The notes beneath the pieces were generated by a model that was given only the letters and a program-made list of their open reading frames with translations, was not told the DNA's origin and searched no databases. From Glaciecola sp. UBA2563 (lineage in GTDB: Bacteria > Pseudomonadota > Gammaproteobacteria > Enterobacterales > Alteromonadaceae): a DNA stretch of 42,758 nucleotides. A program made the translations under genes and the position numbers. Positions 7,118-15,493 of this stretch are shown here, in pieces (position 1 is the stretch's first letter; the number at the start of each line of letters is the position of its first letter). Where the stretch lies: NCBI GenBank assembly GCA_002340325.1, contig DDLV01000039.1, forward strand, positions 1 to 42,758. The letters run 5' to 3'.

Positions 7118-8119
7118 TTAATTTTTCTCAAGCCCCATGTGCAAATAGGCGCGATCTGTTGCAATTCTGCCTCGCGGTGTGCGCTGCAAAAAGCCTTGCT
7201 GGATTAAAAATGGCTCAATAACATCTTCTATCGTCTCTTTTTCTTCGCCTATAGCGGCAGCGATATTCTCGAGCCCAACAGGGCCTCCCGAAAACTTATC
7301 AATGATGGCGCTAAGGAGTTTTCTATCCATAAAATCAAAGCCCTCTTTGTCCACGTTTAACATATTTAATGCTAGTGCAGCAATTTCTCCGTTTGTTTTT
7401 CCATCAGTCTTGACGTCGGCATAATCTCTTACACGCCGCAATAACCGATTTGCAATGCGAGGTGTACCTCTTGAGCGACGCGCAATTTCAATGGCGCCCG
7501 CTGCATCCAAATGCATACTGAGAAAACCCGCACTGCGAAGGACAATGTCCGTCAAGTCTTCTAACTTGTAAAATTCCAAACGTTGGACAATGCCAAACCT
7601 ATCGCGTAGTGGCGAAGTCAGTGAGCCTGCTCGAGTCGTCGCACCCACGAGTGTAAACGGCGGCAGATCAAGTTTTATGGAGCGAGCAGCCGGTCCTTCT
7701 CCTATCATAATATCAAGCTGATAGTCTTCCATTGCTGGGTACAAAACTTCCTCAACAACAGGACTTAGACGATGAATTTCGTCTATAAATAGAACATCGT
7801 TTTCTTCCAGATTTGTAAGTAACGCTGCAAGATCGCCTGCTTTTTCCAATACAGGACCAGAGGTTGTTTTAATATTAACTGCCATTTCGTTGGCCACAAT
7901 GTTCGCCAGCGTTGTCTTTCCCAGTCCAGGCGGTCCAAAAATTAAAAGATGATCTAAAGCATCTTTTCTCTGTCGTGCTGCCTGTATAAAAATTTCCATC
8001 TGTTCACAGACATGTGCTTGTCCGGCGTAATCCGATAACATTTTAGGTCTGATAGCGCGATCAACCTGCTCATCTTCTCTCGAGGCTTCAGCACCAATAA
8101 TTCTATCTGCTTCAATCAT
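7118..8119 (-). CDS. ruvB: Holliday junction branch-migration ATPase RuvB
   Basis: RuvB is the hexameric AAA+ motor that drives branch migration with RuvA. The 333-aa product has Walker A GPPGLGKT (62-69), Walker B FIDEIHRL (111-118), the sensor/arginine-finger region GATTRAGSLTSPLRDRFG (159-176) and a C-terminal winged-helix region (IQQGFLQRTPRGR). It lies 24 bp downstream of ruvA. No CTGT-N8-ACAG LexA box was seen ahead of ruvA or ruvB, so SOS control as in E. coli is not supported here. Confidence 0.97.
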   Translation of the reverse strand: MIEADRIIGAEASREDEQVDRAIRPKMLSDYAGQAHVCEQMEIFIQAARQRKDALDHLLIFGPPGLGKTTLANIVANEMAVNIKTTSGPVLEKAGDLAALLTNLEENDVLFIDEIHRLSPVVEEVLYPAMEDYQLDIMIGEGPAARSIKLDLPPFTLVGATTRAGSLTSPLRDRFGIVQRLEFYKLEDLTDIVLRSAGFLSMHLDAAGAIEIARRSRGTPRIANRLLRRVRDYADVKTDGKTNGEIAALALNMLNVDKEGFDFMDRKLLSAIIDKFSGGPVGLENIAAAIGEEKETIEDVIEPFLIQQGFLQRTPRGRIATDRAYLHMGLEKN

Positions 8120-8143
8120 TTACAACGTCCATTTCAACCTCAG

Positions 8144-8752
8144 TTAGACCATCGCTTTTAACGCGTCTCTAATTAGCGATTCGCTGCTTGCATCTTGTAC
8201 GTAAACCCTATCAATCACCTTCTCTGCTTGGGCTTGCTTGTATCCAAGTGCCATCAAAGCGCTGAGCGCCTCTTCTTTGGAAGAATCGACAGAATGATTT
8301 GAGATGTTGGACGTCGCTTGCCCTACCTGTTGATCCGACGTCACTTGAATGTCTTTCATCTTATCTTTTAGCTCAACAACCAATCTTTCTGCTGTTTTTT
8401 TACCGACTCCCGGCATTTTTATCAACGCGGTAACATCCCCGTTAATGACTGCCTGAGAAAATTGGCCCGCTGTCATTCCAGATAGTATAGTACATGCTAG
8501 TTTAGGACCAATTCCATTTGCTTTAATTAACAGTCTAAAAAGGCTCCTCGCATCTTTTTCTACAAAGCCATAAAGCAAATTTGCGTCTTCTCTCACTACT
8601 AAATGCGTATGCAAGGTGACAGTCTGATTCACATCGGGCAATTGATAGAAACACGTCATCGGTAGCTGTATCTCATAACCGACACCCCCTACATCCAGCA
8701 GCACATCAGGTGGCGTCTTTTCCAAAATTATACCGCTCAGCCTGCCTATCAT
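8144..8752 (-). CDS. ruvA: Holliday junction DNA-binding protein RuvA
   Basis: RuvA binds four-way junctions as a tetramer and loads RuvB. The 202-aa protein starts with the OB-fold domain (MIGRLSGIILEKTPPDVLLD). It continues with two helix-hairpin-helix motifs (LIKANGIGPKLA and LIKMPGVGKKTAERLV) and ends with the RuvB-contacting three-helix domain (ALSALMALGYKQAQAEKVI). It is separated from ruvC by 75 bp and followed by ruvB. Confidence 0.97.
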   Translation of the reverse strand: MIGRLSGIILEKTPPDVLLDVGGVGYEIQLPMTCFYQLPDVNQTVTLHTHLVVREDANLLYGFVEKDARSLFRLLIKANGIGPKLACTILSGMTAGQFSQAVINGDVTALIKMPGVGKKTAERLVVELKDKMKDIQVTSDQQVGQATSNISNHSVDSSKEEALSALMALGYKQAQAEKVIDRVYVQDASSESLIRDALKAMV

Positions 8753-8827
8753 ATCAGTATTGCCTCATTTGTTTTTGTTTGACAGTATTCGCCATCTTAC
8801 GCATTGACTCTCAGCGAGTAGTTAGAT

Positions 8828-9349
8828 TTATTGTAGCCTGCCGCGCACAGTTTTGCTCGCGTGACCAGATAGCCTGACAAGACTTTGTTCAGTGTGCAGA
8901 TGGCATAGCGCAACAGCTAACGCATCGGCAGCATCCGATTGCGGTTTCTGATTCAAGTTCATTAGATGCTGGACCATATGCTGAACTTGCGATTTAGAAG
9001 CGTTGCCTTTGCCAACGACGGACTGTTTAATCTGTTTTGCTGAGTACTCATAGACTTGCATTAACTGCGAGGTCGCGGCCACAATTGCTGCGCCTCTGGC
9101 TTGACCGAGCTTAAGCGCTGAATCCGCGTTTTTAGACATAAAGACCTGTTCTATGGCAAATTCATTGGGCTGGTATTGCTTAATAATTTCACTTACACCT
9201 ACAAAAACACAATGCAATCGATTGGGCAGATCTTTATCTTCAACGCGAATACAACCACTACCAACATACGTTGCTTTATTGTTGTGTAATTTTATTAACC
9301 CATATCCAGTAATTCGAGAGCCAGGGTCAATACCAAGTATAATTTTCAT
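8828..9349 (-). CDS. ruvC: Holliday junction resolvase RuvC
   Basis: RuvC cuts Holliday junctions symmetrically. The 173-aa product keeps all four catalytic acidic residues of the RNase H-like fold: D7 (LGIDPGSR), E67 (AIEQVF), D139 and D142 (SDAADALA), matching E. coli D7/E66/D138/D141. Its ATG overlaps the nudB stop by one base (TGATG). In E. coli yebC lies between nudB and ruvC; here it is absent. Confidence 0.97.
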   Translation of the reverse strand: MKIILGIDPGSRITGYGLIKLHNNKATYVGSGCIRVEDKDLPNRLHCVFVGVSEIIKQYQPNEFAIEQVFMSKNADSALKLGQARGAAIVAATSQLMQVYEYSAKQIKQSVVGKGNASKSQVQHMVQHLMNLNQKPQSDAADALAVALCHLHTEQSLVRLSGHASKTVRGRLQ

Positions 9350-9789
9350 CAGATGCTCGGCACAAAATCTCGAATCGCCTGCATATTAGAAGTAGACCAG
9401 ACTTTTTTCATAGCGCTTTCTTTGGTTAACCACTGATATTGCAAATGTTCAGTAAGCGTTATTTCTTCTTTGCCAGTAATGCATAGCGAAAAAACATTTT
9501 CAGTATTAAACACGATGTTTGGAGGAAAGCGGTGTTGCCATTCTGGTCGGATCTTAAACTGATTCATTCTCTGGCAATCTCGAATTTGGCCGGATTCTTC
9601 AGATAATCCAATACCGAGCTCCTCAGATACTTCTCGATATGCGGTTTCAAGCGCTCGTTCACCAAACTCGATTGTGCCTGTCACTGACTGCCAAAAATCT
9701 GGGTCATCCTTACGCTGCAAGACAAGAACGCGATAGTTAGTATCATAGATAACCACTAGGACAGACTCTGGGCGTTTTAGTGGTTTCAA
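9349..9789 (-). CDS. nudB: Dihydroneopterin triphosphate diphosphatase NudB (Nudix)
   Basis: NudB removes pyrophosphate from dihydroneopterin triphosphate in folate synthesis. The 146-aa product has a complete Nudix box at residues 38-60 (G38, E44, R52, E53, E56, E57, G59). The N-terminus KRPESVLVVIYD and the WQSVTGTIEFGE motif match the NudB subfamily. It lies between aspS and ruvC, the expected context in gammaproteobacteria, and is translationally coupled to ruvC. Confidence 0.93.
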   Translation of the reverse strand: MKPLKRPESVLVVIYDTNYRVLVLQRKDDPDFWQSVTGTIEFGERALETAYREVSEELGIGLSEESGQIRDCQRMNQFKIRPEWQHRFPPNIVFNTENVFSLCITGKEEITLTEHLQYQWLTKESAMKKVWSTSNMQAIRDFVPSI

Positions 9790-9841
9790 TGATATTTACA
9801 TCCATCATTTCTCAGTACGACGGTTGTTTTTTGCACAAGCA

Positions 9842-11605
9842 TTATGCCTTATTTTCTGGAATTGGTTGAATTGCCAACTCTTGTAGTTGTTCAGGATTTG
9901 CATTTCCAGGTGCCCCTGTTAATGGGCATGCTGCAGTCGTTGTCTTTGGAAAAGCCATAACATCTCTTATAGAATCAGCACCGACCATTAACATGACCAG
10001 TCTGTCCAAACCAAACGCAAGTCCTGCATGGGGCGGCGCACCATACTTTAATGCCTCTAACAGAAACCCAAATTTTTCCTCAGCCTCCTGTTCGTTTATC
10101 CCAAGCAGTTCAAACACAGTGGACTGCAGGTGACTGTCGTGAATACGCACTGAGCCTCCGCCGAGCTCAACACCGTTTAGCACCATATCATAAGCGTTAG
10201 ACAAAGCGAGTTCAGGTGATTGTTTGAGGTTTTCAACGTCTGTGTCACGTGGTGCGGTAAATGGGTGATGAAGCGCATAAAGACGCCCGTCGATACGTTC
10301 AAACATGGGGAAGTCGACTACCCACAAAGGCTTCCACGCATCTTCTACCAAGTCAAAATCATTCCCTAATTTCAATCGCAAGGCGCCAAGAGCTTCGGTA
10401 ACGATAGAATAATCCGCTGCGCCAAATAGCAAAATATCATTGTCTTGTGCGCCTACTCGCTGTAATAGCGCGTTCATAGTATCAGCATCGAAAAATTTTG
10501 CGATGGGTGACTGCACGCCTTCGATACCATTTTCGGCGTTATTAATCTTGATCCACGCCAGCCCTTTTGCGCCATAGATAGACACGAACGAAGTATAGCC
10601 ATCGATTTGTTTACGAGACAAAGATGCTCCCGATGGCACGCGAATGCATGCAACACGCCCGTCGCTGTCATTCGCCGGACCGCTAAAGACTTTAAACGAA
10701 AGGTCTTTGACGATGTCATCGACATCTACAATTTCAAGCGGGTTTCTTAAATCCGGTTTATCACTGCCAAATCTGCGCATCGCTTCGGCGTAACTCATGG
10801 TGGGGAAATGTCCTAAATCAACATCCATGAGATCTTTAAACAGCGTTGTGATTAATCCTTCGGTAATCTGCATAACGCCGTTGGCATCTAGAAAACTTGT
10901 CTCAATATCAATTTGTGTGAATTCTGGTTGACGATCCGCTCGCAGATCTTCGTCTCTAAAACATTTTACAATTTGATAATATTTATCCAAACCGCTCATC
11001 ATCAATAGCTGTTTAAACAATTGAGGCGATTGTGGCAAAGCGAAGAACTCCCCTTTATACGTTCGACTGGGAACCAAATAGTCTCTTGCGCCTTCAGGCG
11101 TCGCAGCGGTTAATATGGGCGTTTCAATATCGAGAAAACCGTTATCTTCCATATATCGTCGCACCGCAGCGGTTACCTTTGAGCGGAACATCAGTCTTTC
11201 TGCCATCATAGGGCGACGCAAGTCCAAATAGCGATATTTTAAGCGCTGTTCTTCGGTGTTTTCTTGATTCCAGTCCAACGGTAGTACGGGCGCTCGGTTG
11301 ATTATTTGCACACCTGTACCGACCATTTCGACGCTGCCGGTCGTCATCTCATTATTGACTTGAGAAGAGGGACGAGCCCGAATCGTACCGGAAATTTTAA
11401 CGCAGTATTCCGCTTTTAATTCGGTCGCCACGTTAAAAGCATCGGGCTGATCAGGCTCTATTACGACTTGAAGGATACCCTCGCGGTCACGCAAATCGAT
11501 AAAGACGAGTCCACCTAAATCTCTTCTCTTATGAACCCAACCGTTTAACGTGATTTTTTCACCAATGTATTTCTCATCAACGCGTCCGCAATATTCTGTG
11601 CGCAT
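9842..11605 (-). CDS. aspS: Aspartyl-tRNA synthetase
   Basis: This class II synthetase charges tRNA-Asp. The 587-aa product (E. coli 590) has the N-terminal OB-fold anticodon-binding domain (about 1-105, GWVHKRRDLGGLVFIDLRDR) and class II motif 2 (FRDEDLRADRQPEFTQID). The bacterial GAD insertion follows, then motif 3 (GLAFGLDRLVMLMVG). The GVELGGGSVRIHD segment is also typical. It heads the colinear block that continues into nudB and ruvC, 52 bp downstream. Confidence 0.97.
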   Translation of the reverse strand: MRTEYCGRVDEKYIGEKITLNGWVHKRRDLGGLVFIDLRDREGILQVVIEPDQPDAFNVATELKAEYCVKISGTIRARPSSQVNNEMTTGSVEMVGTGVQIINRAPVLPLDWNQENTEEQRLKYRYLDLRRPMMAERLMFRSKVTAAVRRYMEDNGFLDIETPILTAATPEGARDYLVPSRTYKGEFFALPQSPQLFKQLLMMSGLDKYYQIVKCFRDEDLRADRQPEFTQIDIETSFLDANGVMQITEGLITTLFKDLMDVDLGHFPTMSYAEAMRRFGSDKPDLRNPLEIVDVDDIVKDLSFKVFSGPANDSDGRVACIRVPSGASLSRKQIDGYTSFVSIYGAKGLAWIKINNAENGIEGVQSPIAKFFDADTMNALLQRVGAQDNDILLFGAADYSIVTEALGALRLKLGNDFDLVEDAWKPLWVVDFPMFERIDGRLYALHHPFTAPRDTDVENLKQSPELALSNAYDMVLNGVELGGGSVRIHDSHLQSTVFELLGINEQEAEEKFGFLLEALKYGAPPHAGLAFGLDRLVMLMVGADSIRDVMAFPKTTTAACPLTGAPGNANPEQLQELAIQPIPENKA

Positions 11606-11648
11606 CCAAAATTTCCCAAATATCCAGTAGTTAAATTAATAGGTGTGG

Positions 11649-11664
11649 CTAGAGCATCCTCTAG
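11649..11664 (-). other. Small hairpin in the aspS leader
   Basis: On the transcript strand CTAGAG-GATG-CTCTAG forms a perfect 6-bp stem with a four-base loop, about 44 nt upstream of the aspS start and downstream of the predicted start site. It also contains a GGA at the loop boundary. No T-run follows, so it is not a terminator. Its function is unknown. Confidence 0.35.
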
Positions 11665-11675
11665 AAACGGCGCAT

Positions 11676-11705
11676 AGTATAAACTATGCGAAATGTAGCT
11701 ACCAA
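11676..11705 (-). promoter_or_regulatory. Putative aspS promoter
   Basis: On the minus strand TTGGTA (11700-11705) and TATACT (11676-11681) are spaced by 18 bp and followed by the GC-rich discriminator ATGCGCC. The -10 matches five of six positions and the -35 four of six. The start codon lies about 70 bp downstream. Confidence 0.5.
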
Positions 11706-11907
11706 GGCTAAATGGAGATTTGATTGAAATAGAGTAGCTTAGGGCTTTGAACTGAGAAATATATCAATAGCGCCAGTGTTATTCTAAACTCACCCCTTGT
11801 ATTATTGATTTCAAACCAAATGCTAATTCCACAATCAATCTTGTGACGTTCTGCACAATGGAAAAAGTGGCATTAATTTTGTTAGCAAACACGAAGGAAG
11901 CAGGAAT

Positions 11908-12228
11908 ATGTCAAATTCACGTATTGTATACACAACGGAATCGGGCAAGGTAAACGCCGAAAAAGATCAGCCATCGGTGCCTCAAGGTGATGGTGTAGTT
12001 CGCATTCAACGCATTACAAAAGGACGAAAAGGCAAAGGAGTGAGCATCATAAGTGGTCTGGGTTTAGATAAACCGTCACTAAAACCGCTTTGCACTGATC
12101 TAAAAAAGACATGTGGCTGCGGCGGCGCTATAAAAGGTTATGACATTGAGATTCAAGGCGATGTCAGGGACAAATTAAAAGCTATCCTGGAGAGTAAGGG
12201 TTACAAAGTAAAGCTCTCAGGCGGTTAA
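11908..12228 (+). CDS. yciH: YciH / SUI1 family translation factor (eIF1-like)
   Basis: The 106-aa protein belongs to the bacterial YciH branch of the eIF1/SUI1 family, which binds the small ribosomal subunit and can influence initiation fidelity. It carries the family pattern VVRIQRITKGRKGKGVSII, LKPLCTDLKKTCGCGGAIK and a C-terminal IEIQGDVRDKLKAILESKG. The length fits E. coli YciH (108 aa). A good ribosome binding site (AGCAGGA) precedes the ATG. The response-regulator gene follows after 17 bp, suggesting an operon. Confidence 0.94.
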   Translation: MSNSRIVYTTESGKVNAEKDQPSVPQGDGVVRIQRITKGRKGKGVSIISGLGLDKPSLKPLCTDLKKTCGCGGAIKGYDIEIQGDVRDKLKAILESKGYKVKLSGG

Positions 12229-12245
12229 ACTGAAGAACGGGCTTT

Positions 12246-13040
12246 ATGCAAAAACTTACCATATCTGATCTACACATCCTCCTTGTGGAGCCGTCTGAAA
12301 CACAAGCAAAGATAATTACAAAATTCTTGGAAGAATCTGATGTCAGCGGCGTTGATATCGTCAAAAGTGTGACGCAAGCCAAGCATGAATTGGCAAGACA
12401 TCCAGCGGATGTTGTTGTCAGTGCGATGTATCTCTCAGATGGGAATGGTTTGGATATTTTGGAACACATTAAAAACGACGATACCATGTCGAGTATTCCT
12501 TTTATGCTTGTATCAAGCGAGACCAGCATGCGCAAGCTAGAGGCATTTAAGCAGTCAGGTGTAGCCGCTATATTACCAAAACCATTTGATTTAATGCACC
12601 TCGAGCGCGCGCTTAATGTAAGCCTTCAATTGTTAGATGACGAAGAACTTACACTCGATTCGTTTGAAGCTGAGCAAGTGCGCGTGCTGCTTGTTGATGA
12701 CAGTCGCTTAGCACGAAATCACATAAAGCAATCATTGTTGAATATGGGGATTAAAACAATTGTAGAAGCCGAAAATGGTGCCCATGCACTGACTGCGCTG
12801 AAAGACCAAGAATTTGACATCGTTGTCACTGATTACAACATGCCGGAAATGGATGGACGAGAACTATCTGAATTTATTCGATATAACCCGGCGACAGCGC
12901 ATATCCCCATCATAATGATTACATCAGAAAATCAATCGAGTGCGCACTTGGCCAATATACAGCAAACAGGCGTTAATGCACTTTGTGATAAGCCTTTTTC
13001 GTCAACCGAAGTGCGATCGATGATCGCAAGACTTCTGTAA
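12246..13040 (+). CDS. Response regulator with pseudo-receiver plus active receiver domain
   Basis: The 264-aa protein has two receiver domains and no visible output domain. The second (about 145-264) is canonical: D151/D152 acid pocket, phosphoacceptor D196 in VVTDYNMPEMDG, T226 and K249 in DKPF. The first (about 8-130) keeps the fold and K112 (PKPF), but its acid pocket reads E15-P16 and the phosphoacceptor position is A60 (VVVSAMYLSDGNG). It therefore cannot be phosphorylated in the normal way. The protein likely acts by protein-protein contacts, for example as a phosphate sink or CheY-like signal carrier. Its kinase is not nearby, and the partner and pathway are unknown. It is probably co-transcribed with yciH. 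Confidence 0.88.
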   Translation: MQKLTISDLHILLVEPSETQAKIITKFLEESDVSGVDIVKSVTQAKHELARHPADVVVSAMYLSDGNGLDILEHIKNDDTMSSIPFMLVSSETSMRKLEAFKQSGVAAILPKPFDLMHLERALNVSLQLLDDEELTLDSFEAEQVRVLLVDDSRLARNHIKQSLLNMGIKTIVEAENGAHALTALKDQEFDIVVTDYNMPEMDGRELSEFIRYNPATAHIPIIMITSENQSSAHLANIQQTGVNALCDKPFSSTEVRSMIARLL

Positions 13041-13136
13041 TAATATCAGAGCAAGTTAAACAATCAGGTTTGACACAATCTGTTTGGTTTTTTAAAGTTC
13101 CCTCGGAATTTTATTTATCACGACAGGACCAGTGAC

Positions 13137-14321
13137 TTGCCAAATGATGAACTCATCGCGCTGCGCGATCGAATAACGGATGTCGACACACAGCTGCTCA
13201 ACCTTCTATCCAAGCGACAATCGTTAACCACTCAAGTTGCCGAATTAAAGTACGACCTCAACAAGCCAGTAAGAGACAAACAACGAGAACAAGTGTTACT
13301 AGAAAAATTAGTGACACAAGGACAACACCTAAATCTCGACCCAAGTTATATAACTCGACTTTTTCATATCATCATTGAACATTCAGTTCTGCAACAACAA
13401 AGTTTGTTAGAACAAACCGCCAACCCAGAGAACGTCGTTGATAAAGCAAGTGTGGCAATACTCGGTGAAAAAGGCTCATACAGTTATTTAGCAGGCAAAA
13501 AATACTTCGACCGTCGACTTATAGAATGCGTCGAAATTGGCTGCAGCAGCTTTGCACAAGCGGTTAAGACTGTCGAAGAAAAAAAGGCCGATTATGCAGT
13601 TATACCCATCGATAACTCAACATTTGGCAGCATTAACGAAGTCTATGACCAACTGCAGCAAACACAACTGCATATCGTTGGAGAAGTTAATGAAGAAATT
13701 GAACACCATGTACTGGTTCACAAAGACACCAATAACAATAGCATTAAAACGCTTTATGCCCATCCGCAGATTTTCGCACAATGCTCTCACTTGTTAGCTG
13801 AGCTTGGGAATATTGAAGTTAAACCTTGTGACAGCACATCTGCAGCGATGAAAAAAGTACAACGACTTGAAGACTCTTCTGTGGCCGCAATAGGTCCAGA
13901 ACTCGGTGGCGAATATTATGGTTTAAAGCCCGCGTCCTCAAACCTTACACAACTGAGCAAAAACAGAAGTCGATTTATTGTCGTGGCGAGTGAACAAATA
14001 ATAGTCCCGTTGCAGGTACCTGCTAAAACCACGGTAATTATGTCGATTATGCAAACTCCGGGATCACTGGTTGATGTGCTTCTCGTTCTAAAACATCATC
14101 ACATTGCCATGACGAAGTTGGAATCACGACCAGTTCCCGGCAATCCATGGGAAGAAATGTTTTATGTTGATATGCTAGGAAATACGCAGGACAATGATAT
14201 GGCTAGCGCCATAGAAGAACTCAAAACAATGACAAGATATTTCAAGCTGCTAGGGTGTTATCCAATTGAGTCTATTTCCCCAACAAAAGTATCAGCTACG
14301 GCACTCTTGGAAGACGAATAA
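13137..14321 (+). CDS. pheA: Bifunctional chorismate mutase / prephenate dehydratase PheA
   Basis: PheA converts chorismate to prephenate and then phenylpyruvate for phenylalanine synthesis. The 394-aa product has an AroQ chorismate mutase domain (about 1-90), a prephenate dehydratase domain (about 105-285; GEKGSYSYLA, IPIDNSTFGSI, NRSRFIVV) and a C-terminal ACT domain. The ACT domain carries the Phe-sensing segments GSLVDVL and ESRPVPGNPWE, so feedback inhibition by Phe is likely. The start is a TTG with AGGA about 9 nt upstream; no ATG gives a complete mutase domain. It converges on tyrA with 8 bp between the stop codons. I found no phe leader peptide. Confidence 0.95.
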   Translation: MPNDELIALRDRITDVDTQLLNLLSKRQSLTTQVAELKYDLNKPVRDKQREQVLLEKLVTQGQHLNLDPSYITRLFHIIIEHSVLQQQSLLEQTANPENVVDKASVAILGEKGSYSYLAGKKYFDRRLIECVEIGCSSFAQAVKTVEEKKADYAVIPIDNSTFGSINEVYDQLQQTQLHIVGEVNEEIEHHVLVHKDTNNNSIKTLYAHPQIFAQCSHLLAELGNIEVKPCDSTSAAMKKVQRLEDSSVAAIGPELGGEYYGLKPASSNLTQLSKNRSRFIVVASEQIIVPLQVPAKTTVIMSIMQTPGSLVDVLLVLKHHHIAMTKLESRPVPGNPWEEMFYVDMLGNTQDNDMASAIEELKTMTRYFKLLGCYPIESISPTKVSATALLEDE

Positions 14322-14329
14322 ACACAAAA

Positions 14330-15493
14330 TTAGCTACCGCCCCTGAGAAGATGACTGTCATCCGCTTTTAATAGCATTTGCTTACTGTCCAATAAACACT
14401 GCATTGCATAATCGCCAAACCAAGCTGATACCTGTTTGAATTCTTCAACAAAACTTGCTTTATCATTTGATTCAAGCAGCCGTATAGCGTTGTTAAATCG
14501 ATCAGCAAAGTTTTGTAGTAGCACGATATTTGAAGCGTCCTGAAAAATAATATCGGCGTAAAGTTCTGGCGCTTGCGCAAACAATCGCCCCACCATTGCC
14601 AATTCAAGCCGATAGATTGGAGAACTAAATGCAATGAGCTCTTTAAGGTCTGGATCTTCTGCATGTAAATGAAGTCCATATACGAAACTCGAAAAATGCC
14701 GCATAACTTGAATAATACTCATTGCACGATCGTGATTTTGCGCACTACTTTCGAACAAAGTAGCACCCCATAATTTCATCTGCTCTAAAAATGGCACATA
14801 GGTTTCTTGATGACGTCCGTGACAAACCACAACGACTTGACGGATCATGCCAGGCGCATCGGGCCCAAACATGGGGTGTAGACCAACCACTGGTCCACTA
14901 TGCTTATCTAACATAGCTTTAAGCGGCTTGTCTTTAATACTCGTTACGTCTGCCAAAATGCAGTTTTTTGGCAGGCTTGGTAGATTTTCAATAATATCGA
15001 CAGTTTTATTAATTGGGACAGCAACAATGATCATATCAGCAGTACTGACAACGCTATCAATATCGTCCCAATCATTTTTTTCAACGATGGAAACGGTGTA
15101 GCCGGTAGAGTCTAACAGTTTGACAAAAACTCGTCCCAGTGCTCCCTTGCCGCCTATAACAACTACATGTTGAATATCAGACTCAACTTTCGCAAAGTTT
15201 ACATGTTGTGACTGGTATGATTCCCTAAAAATCCGACGCAACAGGTCTTCAACTAAATCTGGATTAACGCCTTCATCTTCTGCTTGTTCTCGCCTAGCTA
15301 GAATGAGTTGTTTCTCACGCTCTGGTACATACACCGGCATTGCATGCTGTCTTTTTAACTCTCCAACACGCTGCGTAATACTCGCTCTGCGTTTAAGCAA
15401 ATTTACAAGCGCAGTGTCAACGTCATCTATCTCATTGCGAAGTTGGCTCAACGCAGCGTTTAAATCAGCGTTATCCAAGAGTGAATCACCCAT
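14330..15493 (-). CDS. tyrA: Bifunctional chorismate mutase / prephenate dehydrogenase TyrA
   Basis: TyrA makes 4-hydroxyphenylpyruvate from chorismate for tyrosine synthesis. The 387-aa product has a chorismate mutase domain (about 10-95, RNEIDDVDTALVNLLKRRAS) followed by the NAD-binding prephenate dehydrogenase domain (VVIGGKGALGRVFVKLL). VGLHPMFGPD is a family hallmark. The frame is open 30 codons upstream into aroF, but Met 15493 matches the family start and shares one base with the aroF stop codon (TAATG). This is the aroF-tyrA operon order of E. coli. Confidence 0.95.
   Translation of the reverse strand: MGDSLLDNADLNAALSQLRNEIDDVDTALVNLLKRRASITQRVGELKRQHAMPVYVPEREKQLILARREQAEDEGVNPDLVEDLLRRIFRESYQSQHVNFAKVESDIQHVVVIGGKGALGRVFVKLLDSTGYTVSIVEKNDWDDIDSVVSTADMIIVAVPINKTVDIIENLPSLPKNCILADVTSIKDKPLKAMLDKHSGPVVGLHPMFGPDAPGMIRQVVVVCHGRHQETYVPFLEQMKLWGATLFESSAQNHDRAMSIIQVMRHFSSFVYGLHLHAEDPDLKELIAFSSPIYRLELAMVGRLFAQAPELYADIIFQDASNIVLLQNFADRFNNAIRLLESNDKASFVEEFKQVSAWFGDYAMQCLLDSKQMLLKADDSHLLRGGS

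Larger units (their letters stand above)
11606..11907. other. Divergent intergenic region aspS / yciH
   Basis: This 302-bp region separates the divergent aspS and yciH genes. On the aspS side it contains a promoter candidate (11676-11705) and a small leader hairpin (11649-11664). On the yciH side only the ribosome binding site GGAAGCAGGA just before the ATG is clear; I saw no convincing -10/-35 pair for yciH. No repeat or small gene was found. Confidence 0.5.

Noticed and set aside
8753..8827. Possible LexA box ahead of ruvA
   Set aside because: A CTGT is present but no ACAG at the required spacing.
13057..13096. Imperfect hairpin followed by TTTTTT upstream of pheA, possible terminator or attenuator
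   Set aside because: The stem has a bulge and a mismatch and no Phe-rich leader peptide precedes it; too weak to annotate.
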